DNA of 64,000 bases from Phycisphaeraceae bacterium (lineage in GTDB: Bacteria; Planctomycetota; Phycisphaerae; Phycisphaerales; UBA1924): assembly GCA_019454185.1 (NCBI GenBank), contig CP075368.1, positions 2,645,649 to 2,709,648 on the forward strand, read 5' to 3'. The notes beneath the pieces are model-generated. The model was not told the DNA's origin, did no database searches, and worked only from the letters and a program-made list of their open reading frames with translations. Positions 31,874 through 41,047 of this stretch are shown piece by piece. The position numbers and the translations under genes were made by a program. Within the stretch, counting starts at the first letter, position 1. Every line of letters begins with the position of its first letter.

Positions 31874-33778
31874 ATGAAGAGTACGACACAACAGACGAGA
31901 TCCGTGCGGCGGCTGGTTGTTGCCGGGTTGTGCGGCGCAGCGGTTCTGGGCTCGGGCCTGATCATGGCGGGCGCGAACTCTCCGAGCCGCACGAGCGCGA
32001 AGGGTTCGAAGGACGAGGGGTTGACGGCCGACCTTGCGATCGCGCGGGTTCAGTCGTTCGACATCACGACAACGGCCTCCGGGGAGTTGCAGGCGAAGAA
32101 CCAGATCGAGATCCGCAGCCAGCTCGAGAGCCAATCGACGATCACGGAGGTGGTGAACGAGGGCTCGCTGGTCAAGAAGGGCGATCTGTTGATCCGGCTC
32201 AAGAGCGACAATATCCAGACGCAGATCGATGAGGAGATGCTGCGTGTGGAGTCCGCTCGGGCGGAACTGGTGGCGGCGGAGAACAGCTACGAGATCCAGT
32301 TGAGCGAGAACGAGTCCAAGACGAGCGCGGCGCAGCTGAAGCTCGATCTTGCCAGACTGACGCTTGAGCAGTGGACGAAGGGCGACGTGGAGAAGCAGCG
32401 CCAGCAGCTGGACCTTGCGATCGAGAAGGGGGAGCGTGACCTTGCGCGCTTGCGTGAGAAGTTCGAGCGGAGCGAGGAGCTTTTCCAGCAGGGCTTTCTC
32501 TCGAAAAACGAGCGTGACATCGATGAGATCGCGCAGATCGAGGCAGAGGCGAACCTAAAGAAGACGATGCTGGAGCGCGAGATCTACTGGAGTTACACGC
32601 ACCCGAAGGACCAGCGTTCGCGCCAATCGGATGTTGACCAGGCGGAGGCCGAGCTCGATCGCGTGAAGCGCCAGAACGAGATCCAGTTGACCAGCAGAGA
32701 CGCGGATCGCCTGAACAAACGACGCCAGAAGACGGTGCGCGAGCAGCGTCTGGCGAAGCTCGAACAGCAGTTCGCTGCGTGCGAGATCGTGGCACCGTCG
32801 GACGGACTGGTGGTGTTCGCGACGAGCATCGAGCGCAACCGGTGGGGCGGCGGGGGTGAGGGTCCGCTGCAGATCGGGCGCGAGGTCTTTCCCAACATGC
32901 TGCTGATCGTGCTTCCCGACACGTCTTCCATGGTGGCGTCGGTGCGTGTGCATGAGTCTCTTGCGGGTCGTATCCGCCCCGGGCAGCGCGCGAACGTGAC
33001 AATCGACGCGCTCGGCGGGCGGGCGCTCCCGGCGACGGTTGAGTCGATCGGCGTGATGGCAGAGACCGGCGGGTTCCGTGACCCCAACCTGCGAGAGTAC
33101 ACGGTGCGTGCGTTGCTCGATCCAAGCGACATGATCGGCGAACTCAAGCCGGCGATGCGCTGCGACGCGACGATCACGATGGGGCGTGTCGAGAACGCCC
33201 TGACCATCCCCCTGCAGGCGATCTTCACGGACGGCGCGGTGCGGATGGTCTATGTCCCGAGAGGCAACAAGTATGTGAAGGTGCCTATCGCGGTGGGGCG
33301 TCGATCGGACATATTCGCCGAGATCACCGGGGGTATCACCGAGGGCACGCGCGTGCTGCTTCGCGAGCCCGCGCCCGGCGAGGTACTCAACATTCCGTGG
33401 GACGATGCTCAGCTCACCGCTGCGGGATACAAGCGCGAAGAGAACGGGGAGATCGTGCCGATCGCTCCGGCGTTCCCCGCTGGGATCGCGATGAACGGGA
33501 TGATGCCCGAGGGCGCGACCATGATGGGCGCGGGAGGCGGGGCGCGTACAGGCGGAGCCGGGGGCATGCCCGCGGTGCGCCGCGAAACGCCGGCGAGCGG
33601 CGGGGCACGCCCGCGCACGCAGAACGCTTCGGATGATTCCAGCTCGTCGGACTCGGACTCGGCATCCAGCGAGTCATCGACTTCGACACCTCGTACCGGT
33701 ACACCGGGCAGGAGCCCTGGTGGTACTGGTGGTGGCGGAGGCGGTGGTGGGCGTGGCGGAGGCGGCCGGGGCGGTTGA
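31874..33778 (+). CDS. HlyD/MacA-type periplasmic adaptor with long coiled coil and Gly-rich tail
   Basis: A 634-residue adaptor. Leader with a membrane segment (about residues 13-33), lipoyl half-domain (FDITTTASGELQAKNQIEI; VKKGDLLIRLKSDN), a very long charged coiled-coil hairpin (about 112-295), the second lipoyl half (CEIVAPSDGLVVFAT), a beta-barrel (IRPGQRANVTIDALGGRALP) and membrane-proximal domain (about 420-530). The last 100 residues are low-complexity: Met/Gly-rich, a Ser/Asp run, then almost pure Gly/Arg. AAGGA seven bases upstream supports the start. Such adaptors normally precede an ABC permease (MacB type), but here the next gene is pdxH on the other strand, so this is an orphan. 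Confidence 0.87.
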   Translation: MKSTTQQTRSVRRLVVAGLCGAAVLGSGLIMAGANSPSRTSAKGSKDEGLTADLAIARVQSFDITTTASGELQAKNQIEIRSQLESQSTITEVVNEGSLVKKGDLLIRLKSDNIQTQIDEEMLRVESARAELVAAENSYEIQLSENESKTSAAQLKLDLARLTLEQWTKGDVEKQRQQLDLAIEKGERDLARLREKFERSEELFQQGFLSKNERDIDEIAQIEAEANLKKTMLEREIYWSYTHPKDQRSRQSDVDQAEAELDRVKRQNEIQLTSRDADRLNKRRQKTVREQRLAKLEQQFAACEIVAPSDGLVVFATSIERNRWGGGGEGPLQIGREVFPNMLLIVLPDTSSMVASVRVHESLAGRIRPGQRANVTIDALGGRALPATVESIGVMAETGGFRDPNLREYTVRALLDPSDMIGELKPAMRCDATITMGRVENALTIPLQAIFTDGAVRMVYVPRGNKYVKVPIAVGRRSDIFAEITGGITEGTRVLLREPAPGEVLNIPWDDAQLTAAGYKREENGEIVPIAPAFPAGIAMNGMMPEGATMMGAGGGARTGGAGGMPAVRRETPASGGARPRTQNASDDSSSSDSDSASSESSTSTPRTGTPGRSPGGTGGGGGGGGRGGGGRGG

Positions 33779-33833
33779 TGCCCGCACATATGCTCACGGT
33801 CGGAGTGTTCTTGCCGTAACGATTGTCGCCGGA

Positions 33834-34541
33834 TCAGGGTTGCAGGCGCGTGGCCGACCACGGCCCTGTGTTCACCTTGCCGTTCTGGGTTGAGAGCGTT
33901 CGTGTCCATGCGGCGCGGTCGTGGACGCGACCGGGGCCGGCGACCCACAATTCGACGCGATCCGCCCAGAGCCGATAGCCGCCCCAGTGGGGCGGGCGCG
34001 GGATCTCTCCGAGGTTCTGCTCGATCATCTGGGGTGTGATGCCGAATCGTGCAGCGGTCTTGCGGACCCTGTCGAGCATCTCGGCACGAGAGGCGACGGG
34101 TCTGCTCTGATCGCTTGCCCACGCTCCGAGCCGGCTTTCGATGGGTCGAGAGGCGTAGTAGGCATCGCTCTCGGCCTCGCCGGCACGCTCGACGATGCCC
34201 TCGATGCGGATCTGGCGGTCGAGCGTGTCCCAGTGCATGGCGATTGCGGCTCGCGGATGAGCGCTCAGCGCCTCGCCCTTGCGGCTCTGGTAGTTGGTGA
34301 AGAACAGAAGCCATCCCTGCTCGAGGTTCATGCCCTTGCAGAGCACGATGCGGCACTGGGCGCGGCCCTCGGCGTCGATCGTCGCGAGCGACATGGCGTT
34401 GGGGTTCGGCTGCACTCGGCGTGCGTGGGCGTCTTCGTACCACGCGCCGACGATCGGCATGGGATCTGCCGGGAGCGTCTCCGGGAGGAGTTCGGTTGGT
34501 GCGAAGTGCTCGACGAGATCACGCTGGTCGAAGTTGCCCAT
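33834..34541 (-). CDS. pdxH: Pyridoxamine 5'-phosphate oxidase
   Basis: An FMN enzyme that oxidises pyridoxine or pyridoxamine phosphate to PLP. The 235-residue protein has MSLATIDAEGRAQCRIVLCK (FMN-binding start of the barrel), FFTNYQSRKGEALSAHPRAA (phosphate and FMN loop), VERAGEAESDAYYASRP and a C-terminal RPPHWGGYRLWADRVELW with WSATRLQP ending, all diagnostic of PdxH. ATG 34541 gives the usual family length; the longer frame from 34646 adds a Pro/Arg-rich segment. No Shine-Dalgarno is obvious. It lies head-to-head with dnaB and tail-to-tail with the orphan adaptor. Confidence 0.93.
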   Translation of the reverse strand: MGNFDQRDLVEHFAPTELLPETLPADPMPIVGAWYEDAHARRVQPNPNAMSLATIDAEGRAQCRIVLCKGMNLEQGWLLFFTNYQSRKGEALSAHPRAAIAMHWDTLDRQIRIEGIVERAGEAESDAYYASRPIESRLGAWASDQSRPVASRAEMLDRVRKTAARFGITPQMIEQNLGEIPRPPHWGGYRLWADRVELWVAGPGRVHDRAAWTRTLSTQNGKVNTGPWSATRLQP

Positions 34542-34707
34542 GGCCAACGGTACCCATGAAAGCGGGGTGCGGGGGGGTGGTGCATCGGCGTGGGGGCGAA
34601 CGCACGCCGCACGGGGGCGCGGCTTGTTCATTTCGGGTCTTGGCAACCTGTCGATTCATCGACTCTCCCCCGGAGTGCGGCTACGTTCCGCGTGGATGGA
34701 GGGAGCC

Positions 34708-36438
34708 ATGGCCGAGCAGACCGATCGGAACAACCAGGGGCGGGATGGACGGGACGGGCGGCGGTATCGCCCCGCGCCGATCGAGGTTCAGAAGCTGTTC
34801 GATCGTCTGCCCCCCCACTCGCCCGAGGCGGAGATGGCTCTCCTGGGTTCGATGATCCTCGAACCGAAGGTGATCGGCGAGGTGTTGCTGCAGGTGAGTT
34901 CGCACGATGATTTTTACACGGAAGCGCACGGGGCGATCTTTCGTGTGATCGTTGATGTGTACGACCGCCACCAGTCGGGCGATCTGGTTCAGATCGTTGA
35001 GACGCTGCGCGGTGCGAACGCTCTGGATTCCGTGGGGGGCCCCGAGTATCTGTTGCGTCTTGCCGAGACCGTTCCTTCGGCGGTGAACGCGACGCATTAT
35101 GCGAGGATCGTGTCGGATCGCGCCCGGCTGCGGAAGCTGATCGGCGCGGCGGGCCAGATCATCTACGACGCCTACCACGCGGGGGACATGGGGCCGGACG
35201 GCACGCGCGAGGTGCTGGACAAGGCTGAGATGGCGATCTTCAACATCGCGGAGAAGTCCGAGACGAGCGATCCGCAGAAGCTGGCGGACATTCTCGAGCA
35301 GGAGCTGCATCGGCTCGAACTGCTGGATGGCAAGGGGATCTCCGGTCTCGCCACCGGGTACCACGATCTGGATGCGATGCTCTCCGGGTTGCAGCCGGGA
35401 GAGATGGTGATCGTGGCGGCTCGCCCCTCGATGGGCAAGACCGCGCTCGCGTTGAACCTGGCGGAGCAGATCGCGCTGGGCGGCGCGTCCGGCGCGGAGT
35501 CTCGGGGGACGTCGAAGGTGCCTGTGGCGTTCTTCTCGCTGGAGATGTCGCGTGCGGCGATCGCGCAGCGACTTCTCTCTGCGAGATCGGGCGTTGATTC
35601 GCACAAGATGCGCAGAGGGCAGTTCTCGGAGAACGACTTCAAGCGTCTCTTTCACGCGGCGGGCGAGCTGGGCGATGCGCCGATCTACATCGATGACACG
35701 CCGAACCTCACGGTGCTGGCGATGCGGGCGCGGGCGCGCCGCATGGCGGCGATGCACGGGATCAGGTGCATCATGATCGACTACCTGCAGCTGATGACCG
35801 CGCCGGGCGCGGCGCGCGAGAGTCGGCAGGTCGAGGTCTCGACGATCTCGCGGGGGATCAAGGCGCTGGCGCGCGAGCTGAGCGTGCCGGTGATCTGTCT
35901 GGCGCAGTTGAACCGAGGCACGGAGCTTCGGGACGGCAATCGCCCGCGGATGAGCGATCTTCGCGAATCGGGCTCGATCGAGCAGGATGCCGACGTGGTC
36001 GCGCTCCTGCACCGCGAGGAGTATTACCACACGCAGGACGCGGACTGGGCGGACGCGAACCGCGACAAGGTCGGGCTGGCCGAGCTGATCATCGCGAAGC
36101 AGCGCAACGGACCGACCGGAATCGTCAAGCTCGCGTGGGATCCATCCACCACGCGCTTCAAGAACTACGCCGGGGGCTTCGAGGACAGATACAACCCGCA
36201 CGAGCGCGAGGTCGTGGTCAGGGCGACCTCTCCGGCACAGCGCCCTGCGCGAACCGAGCCACAGCCGCCACACGATGGAGCTGGTGGAGATGGGGCTGCT
36301 TCGCCTCAGCGTTCGGGCTTCGCCCCGGGGAAGAAGCAGGGCCCGCTCGCGGCGAACGACCCGCGCTGGCGCGATGGTGGCGGGCCGGATGATGAGGCCC
36401 CCTTCGATGATGTGGACACCTCGGACATCCCGATCTGA
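34708..36438 (+). CDS. dnaB: Replicative DNA helicase DnaB
   Basis: The hexameric helicase of the replication fork, 576 residues. N-terminal DnaB domain (about residues 22-130, LPPHSPEAEMALLGSMILEP), linker helix, and RecA-like core: GYHDLDAMLSGLQPGEMVIV, Walker A ARPSMGKTALALN, VAFFSLEMSRAAIAQRLLS, Walker B IRCIMIDYLQLMTAP, arginine finger region and DLRESGSIEQDADVVALLHR (motif H4). A short N-terminal basic tail and a 90-residue disordered C-terminal tail make it longer than E. coli DnaB (471). The start at 34708 follows GGAGGGAG closely; ATG 34696 in frame is an alternative. No intein is visible. Confidence 0.96.
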   Translation: MAEQTDRNNQGRDGRDGRRYRPAPIEVQKLFDRLPPHSPEAEMALLGSMILEPKVIGEVLLQVSSHDDFYTEAHGAIFRVIVDVYDRHQSGDLVQIVETLRGANALDSVGGPEYLLRLAETVPSAVNATHYARIVSDRARLRKLIGAAGQIIYDAYHAGDMGPDGTREVLDKAEMAIFNIAEKSETSDPQKLADILEQELHRLELLDGKGISGLATGYHDLDAMLSGLQPGEMVIVAARPSMGKTALALNLAEQIALGGASGAESRGTSKVPVAFFSLEMSRAAIAQRLLSARSGVDSHKMRRGQFSENDFKRLFHAAGELGDAPIYIDDTPNLTVLAMRARARRMAAMHGIRCIMIDYLQLMTAPGAARESRQVEVSTISRGIKALARELSVPVICLAQLNRGTELRDGNRPRMSDLRESGSIEQDADVVALLHREEYYHTQDADWADANRDKVGLAELIIAKQRNGPTGIVKLAWDPSTTRFKNYAGGFEDRYNPHEREVVVRATSPAQRPARTEPQPPHDGAGGDGAASPQRSGFAPGKKQGPLAANDPRWRDGGGPDDEAPFDDVDTSDIPI

Positions 36439-36670
36439 GGACCCGCGGCTGTAGTGGGGCTTGGCGGACATGCCAATGCGCGGGATTGGCGTGAGAATGC
36501 CCGATCAAAGACCTGATTTTCATCGCCGCGCTTGACCGGGCGTGCAATTCCTGCGATACCTGTGTGTTCATCCGGTGTTCCGGCTGGTTGCTCGCTCGTG
36601 GGCGGGCTTGAGCTTCGGCCGGTTCGCCGCACATCCATTCGCGCCAATGGCGCATAGCGGAGGCCGCGTG

Positions 36671-38866
36671 ATGCAGGTCCATCGTTCTTCGTTGTCGCTG
36701 ATTCTCGCCCTTGTGACTCTTGCCGGCGCACCCGCGGCGTTGGCGCAGCAGGATGTGTTCACGCAGCCGGCTCCCTTGTCGAGCCGCATGGTTGCGTTCG
36801 AGGAGATCGATTCGGGTCATGTCGCGCATCCGGGGACGGAGCCGGGCGCGGCGGTGGTCTTCTCGACGGTTGTGGCTGCGGACGATTCGACGTGGATCCG
36901 GCTTGAGTTCGACGAGGTGCGGCTCTCGGGCTCTCGCGAGGGTGGCAACGCCTCTTTCTTCCGCATCACGTCTCTGACGGATGGGCACGCACAGATCCTG
37001 GACCATGTCAGCATCGTGCAGTGGAAGCTCACGAGCGCGTACTTCAACGGCGATGCCGTGCTGGTTGAGCTTGTGGCGTATCCAGGCACCGGGAGCAATC
37101 GCGTGCGGATGTCGCGGGCGGTTGCGAGCGAGCCGGAGGCACTGCCTCGTTCGATCTGCGGCACGACCGACGACCGGGTGCTGTCGTATGACAATCGGTC
37201 GGCGCGGGTTCTTCCTGTCGGGTGCACGGGCTGGACGATCAGCGACTGCAACACATGCATGCTGACGGCGGGCCACTGCCAGGGCGGGTTGTCGGTGATC
37301 CAGTTCAATGTGCCGCTCTCGTCGTCGAGCGGCTCGATCCGGAATCCGCCTCCGGAGGATCAGTACGCGGTGGATTCTTCGAGCGTTCAGGGGAACGGCG
37401 GGGCTGGGGTGGGGAATGACTGGGCGTACTACGGCGTGTTTCCGAACTCGAACACGGGTCTGACGCCGTACCAGGCGTACGGCGTGGCGCACAACCTTGT
37501 GCTGCCGCCTCCGGCATCGGGGAACGCACGTGTGACGGGGTATGGAACGACATCGTCGCCGGTTTCGCCCACGTGGAACCAAGTGCAGAAGACGCACGCG
37601 GGCGCGTATACGACGTTCAGCGGCACCTCGATCGGGTATCGCATGGACACGACGGGCGGCAACTCCGGCTCGCCGGTGATCCATGAGACGACGGGGAACG
37701 CGATCGGCATCCACACGCACGGCGGGTGTACCTCGACGGGCGGGAACAACTGGGGAACGGGCGCGAACCACGTGGCGTTGCAGGCCGCCCTCGCATCGCC
37801 TAAGGGCGTGTGCGAGTGCCCGGGCCCTGACTATGTCTTCCAGGGAGAGTTTCCGGCCTATGTCTCGCCCTCGGGCGGGACGGCGATCGAGATGCAGATC
37901 ACGACAGTGAACGGGATCGGCCCGGTCTCCGGCTCGGGCAAGCTGCACATCGACATCGGGTCCGGGTTCTTTGACGTTCCGATGACGGATGACGGTGCGG
38001 GGGCGTTTGTCGCGACATTCCCGCCCATCCCCTGCACCATGCCGGTGGCGTACACGTTCTCCGTGATCGGGACGGACGGGAAAACGTACTCGAACCCGCG
38101 CGAGGGGATGTCGGGCACGCCCTACGCGGCGATCTCGGCGTACGGGATCGCATCGGTTGTTGAGCTCGACTTCGAGACCGACGACGGGTGGACGGTGGAG
38201 AACATCGCGGTGATCCGCGGGGCGTGGGAGCGCGGCGTGCCGGCGGGTGGCGGGCTCAACCGCGATCCTGCGGCGGACTTTGACGGCTCCGGCCAGTGCT
38301 GGGTGACGGGCAATGCCGCGGGGGATGCGGATGTGGACGGCGGTCCGACGCGGCTGATCTCGCCGGCCTACGACCTTTCGGGGCTTGATGATCCGAAGGT
38401 GACGTTCGCGCGGTGGCACTCAACGAACAACCTCCCGAACGATCAGTTTGTGACGGAGATCTCGAACGACAACGGCGCGACGTGGGTGCTGGTTTCCTCG
38501 GTCGGGAACAACGGCAACTCATGGAAGGTCGTCTCCTTCGACGTGACCGACTATGTCGCGCTGACGAGCACCGTGCGCGTTCGGTTCTCCGTTGCCGACA
38601 ACCCGGACAACTCGACCACGGAGTCGGCCGTCGACGCGTTCTCGATCTCGGATCTGGCGTGCTCGACGTGCGATGCGGACGCGAACGGGGATGGAGAGGT
38701 CGATGTGCTCGACTTCCTCGACTTCCTCGACGCGTTCGGGGCGTGCGACGGGCTGCCCGCTCCGTGTGCCGGGTCGAGCGGCGTTGATGCGGACTTCAAC
38801 GCGGACACCATTGTGGATGTGCTCGACCTTCTCGACTTCCTGGATGCGTTCGGCAGGGGGTGCTGA
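36671..38866 (+). CDS. Secreted trypsin-like serine protease with C-terminal Gly-Cys dockerin
   Basis: A 731-residue exported protein. Signal peptide at residues 1-25; chymotrypsin-fold protease (about 160-385) with the full triad: His202 in CMLTAGHC, Asp250 in VGNDWAYYG, Ser332 in GGNSGSPVI, and Cys residues suited to disulfides. A beta-rich domain (about 395-490) and a jelly-roll or MAM-like module (about 498-650, starting VVELDFETDDGWTVEN) follow. The end holds two EF-hand-like dockerin repeats (DANGDGEVDVLDFLDFLDAF and DFNADTIVDVLDLLDFLDAF) closing with FGRGC. Gly-Cys-terminated dockerins are typical of Phycisphaerae exported proteins. GGAGG precedes ATG 36671. Confidence 0.88.
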   Translation: MQVHRSSLSLILALVTLAGAPAALAQQDVFTQPAPLSSRMVAFEEIDSGHVAHPGTEPGAAVVFSTVVAADDSTWIRLEFDEVRLSGSREGGNASFFRITSLTDGHAQILDHVSIVQWKLTSAYFNGDAVLVELVAYPGTGSNRVRMSRAVASEPEALPRSICGTTDDRVLSYDNRSARVLPVGCTGWTISDCNTCMLTAGHCQGGLSVIQFNVPLSSSSGSIRNPPPEDQYAVDSSSVQGNGGAGVGNDWAYYGVFPNSNTGLTPYQAYGVAHNLVLPPPASGNARVTGYGTTSSPVSPTWNQVQKTHAGAYTTFSGTSIGYRMDTTGGNSGSPVIHETTGNAIGIHTHGGCTSTGGNNWGTGANHVALQAALASPKGVCECPGPDYVFQGEFPAYVSPSGGTAIEMQITTVNGIGPVSGSGKLHIDIGSGFFDVPMTDDGAGAFVATFPPIPCTMPVAYTFSVIGTDGKTYSNPREGMSGTPYAAISAYGIASVVELDFETDDGWTVENIAVIRGAWERGVPAGGGLNRDPAADFDGSGQCWVTGNAAGDADVDGGPTRLISPAYDLSGLDDPKVTFARWHSTNNLPNDQFVTEISNDNGATWVLVSSVGNNGNSWKVVSFDVTDYVALTSTVRVRFSVADNPDNSTTESAVDAFSISDLACSTCDADANGDGEVDVLDFLDFLDAFGACDGLPAPCAGSSGVDADFNADTIVDVLDLLDFLDAFGRGC

Positions 38867-39125
38867 ACGAGTGACCGGATGGTGGCCTGAACAGGGTGGC
38901 GGTGCTGCTTGAGGGCTCGCACTCTCGATTGTCGCCGGTGTTGCATGTGACAAAGGAGCGTACTGTACCTTTCATACGCCGTACATGGGTGACGGCTCTT
39001 GACCTGTCGCCCTGTTCATGCGATATGTGTGTTTCTGCCGACCGGCAAAGAGTCGGCACATCGCTCGTGTGGTTTGCATCGAAGGGTTATCCGCCCGGTT
39101 TGTTCACGCTCGTTTCCATCTCCCT

Positions 39126-40139
39126 GTGATCCGCATACCCGCCGATTCCGTTTCCCGACTGCGGTCCTTCTATGAGGGACGGGCGGTGTGCGTGACGGGC
39201 GGGGCAGGGTTCATCGGCGGGCATCTGGTGGATGCGCTGCACTCGCTCGGGGCTTCGGTGTGTGTGATCGACGACCTGTCAAACTCGTCGCTGGAGCATC
39301 TGGACGAGTTGCTGGCAATGGAGCCGGAGCGTGTCTCGTTCGTGCGAGGATCGATCCTTGAAGATGCCGCGTTGCGCGATGCGTTGCGGGGCGCGTCGGT
39401 GGTGTTCCACCTTGCGGCGATCGGCTCGGTGCCTCGTTCGATCGAGGATCCGGAGCGGACGTGGCAGGTGAACGCGACGGGAACGATGCGCGTCTTGCAG
39501 GCGGCGAAGGCGGCGGGGCTGGAGCGGGTGGTGTATGCGGCATCGTCGTCGGCGTATGGCGACTCGCCGACGCTCCCGAAGGTGGAATCTCAGGTTCCTG
39601 CGCCGCGCTCGCCGTATGCGGCGTCGAAGCTGGCAGGGGAGCATCTTGTGAGCGCGTGGTCTCACGCGTACGGGCTGAGCGGCGTTTCGCTGCGGTATTT
39701 CAATGTCTTCGGGCCTCGCCAGCCGGCGGACTCGGCGTATGCCGCGGTGATCCCGAGCTTTGCGCGTCGCTTGATCGCGGGTGAGCCGCCGACGATGTTC
39801 GGCGACGGATCGGCCTCGCGTGACTTCACGTATGTGGCGAACGCGGTGCTGGCGACGCTGCTTGCCGGCTCTGCGCGTCTGCGGACGAGCGGCGAGGTGG
39901 TGAATGTGGGCACGGGGCGGCGCGTCACGATCCGCGAGGTCGCGCAGATGATCGCGGAGCGGTGCAACAAGCCGGGGCTCTCGCCCGCGGAGTTGCCGGC
40001 GAGGCCGGGGGATGTGCAGCACTCTCTGGCGTCGCTCGAGCGGGCGAAGGAACTGATCGGGTATGCCCCGGCGATCTCGCTCGAAGAGGGCCTGACAGAG
40101 ACCGTCGCGTGGTACATGCGCGTGCTGGCCAAGGCCTGA
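39126..40139 (+). CDS. NAD-dependent NDP-sugar epimerase/dehydratase (extended SDR)
   Basis: About 337 residues from GTG 39126. The Rossmann motif CVTGGAGFIGGHLVDAL is near the N-terminus; the catalytic set is Ser in ASSSAYGD and Tyr-x-x-x-Lys in PYAASKLAGEH; LRYFNVFGPRQ and the C-terminal RPGDVQHSLASLERAKELIG are characteristic of UDP-sugar 4-epimerases of the WbpP/GalE-2 type. So it likely interconverts UDP-GlcNAc/GalNAc or UDP-Glc/Gal for surface glycans; the exact substrate is unknown. An in-frame ATG at 39018 would add 36 residues that do not resemble the family; neither start has a clear Shine-Dalgarno. The small gene at 40167 follows 27 bp later. Confidence 0.88.
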   Translation: MIRIPADSVSRLRSFYEGRAVCVTGGAGFIGGHLVDALHSLGASVCVIDDLSNSSLEHLDELLAMEPERVSFVRGSILEDAALRDALRGASVVFHLAAIGSVPRSIEDPERTWQVNATGTMRVLQAAKAAGLERVVYAASSSAYGDSPTLPKVESQVPAPRSPYAASKLAGEHLVSAWSHAYGLSGVSLRYFNVFGPRQPADSAYAAVIPSFARRLIAGEPPTMFGDGSASRDFTYVANAVLATLLAGSARLRTSGEVVNVGTGRRVTIREVAQMIAERCNKPGLSPAELPARPGDVQHSLASLERAKELIGYAPAISLEEGLTETVAWYMRVLAKA

Positions 40140-40166
40140 TCGTTCGGGCCGACTACGCTATCGCCG

Positions 40167-40373
40167 ATGTCGATGCTGAGAGATATTGTCACGCTCCCCG
40201 GGTCGCTGTACGAGCTTGCGCGGCTGGGTGTGCTCACTCGCTTCCGGTTCAAGGGGGCGTACTGGCAATGGCGTCTGCACACCGCTTACGGGCGCGGGTA
40301 CCCGCAGCGGCGGGCACTGGTTCGAGCAACGATCGAGTATGGCCGCTGGGTGCGGCGGATGCGGTGTCACTGA
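40167..40373 (+). CDS. Small conserved-looking basic protein, unknown function
   Basis: 68 residues, rich in Arg, Tyr and Trp: MSMLRDIVTLPGSLYELARL, then FRFKGAYWQWRLHTAYGRGY, then EYGRWVRRMR. It has no signal peptide or obvious membrane helix. The dense aromatic/basic pattern is not what a random frame in GC-rich DNA gives, and I recall similar short proteins in Planctomycetota, though I cannot name a family. It lies 27 bp after the epimerase gene on the same strand and is probably co-transcribed with it. Confidence 0.65.
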   Translation: MSMLRDIVTLPGSLYELARLGVLTRFRFKGAYWQWRLHTAYGRGYPQRRALVRATIEYGRWVRRMRCH

Positions 40374-40617
40374 GTTCTGGATACGTTCCTCCCCCACTGC
40401 CTCCCCGCAGCCACCCACAGCCCTCTTTTGCCCGCTGTTCTCTTCTTCGGTCAGCGGTTCCGGCCCAGCGACCAGTGCCGGGGGTTCGGATGTACCGTTC
40501 GTGAAGTTTGGAGTCCGTCACCCGCTTGGCCGATGAATCGGAGGGTTGATGCGGCTATCGTCCCGTCCCTCGGGGTTGCTGCTGACCCGCTCTCTGCGTC
40601 ATGAGGAGCCGACACGC

Positions 40618-40899
40618 ATGTCTCACCCCACGAACGAGTCAGGCAACACGGCACAAGCCACATCATCGAGCGGGTTCAAGTACTTTGTACCTGGGCTGAT
40701 CGTGGGCTTTATTGTCGGTGGCGTCGTCGGCGTGCTGCTCCCGGAGTTTGCCGATCGGGGCGGCCCGCGTCTTGAGGCGCCGCGTGGAACCGGACAGCCG
40801 CGTATACACGACGAAGAATCGAAGATGCGCGAGTCTGAGGTGCCGCAGGCACCTTCGGGCTCGGACGAGCAGACGAGCGAGACACCGGTCGGAAGCTGA
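40618..40899 (+). CDS. Small single-TM protein, unknown function
   Basis: 93 residues from ATG 40618, with AGGAG at 40603-40607. A Ser/Thr/Asn-rich N-terminus is followed by one transmembrane helix (about residues 21-43, YFVPGLIVGFIVGGVVGVLL) and an acidic, Pro/Ser-rich hydrophilic tail. The GG-x-x-G-x-x-x-G spacing of the helix might favour helix packing. No family recognised. It converges with the deoxyhypusine synthase homologue. Confidence 0.65.
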   Translation: MSHPTNESGNTAQATSSSGFKYFVPGLIVGFIVGGVVGVLLPEFADRGGPRLEAPRGTGQPRIHDEESKMRESEVPQAPSGSDEQTSETPVGS

Positions 40900-40946
40900 C
40901 CCGGCGAGTCGTGGCTTGATCGAAGCAAAGAGCGGAAAATGAAAGA

Positions 40947-40966
40947 CCCCGGGCTTGCACCCGGGG
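40947..40966 (-). terminator. Rho-independent terminator of the deoxyhypusine synthase homologue
   Basis: Stem CCCCGGG / CCCGGGG with loop of six. Read on the minus strand it is followed by TCTTTCATTTT, a U-rich tail, 80 bp after the stop codon of the gene at 41048-42217. Confidence 0.7.
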
Positions 40967-41047
40967 CCTTCGATACATCGTGGTGTCGCTCACGAGGAGC
41001 GGCATTTGGTCAAGAGCACTCGCCATGGCGAGTGGCAGCCGACAGTC

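Noticed and set aside
36218..38419. Long open frame on the minus strand opposite the protease gene
   Set aside because: Arg-rich shadow; the plus strand has a full serine-protease triad and dockerin.
38867..39125. Short frames between the protease and epimerase genes
   Set aside because: No protein-like pattern or ribosome site; treated as spacer.
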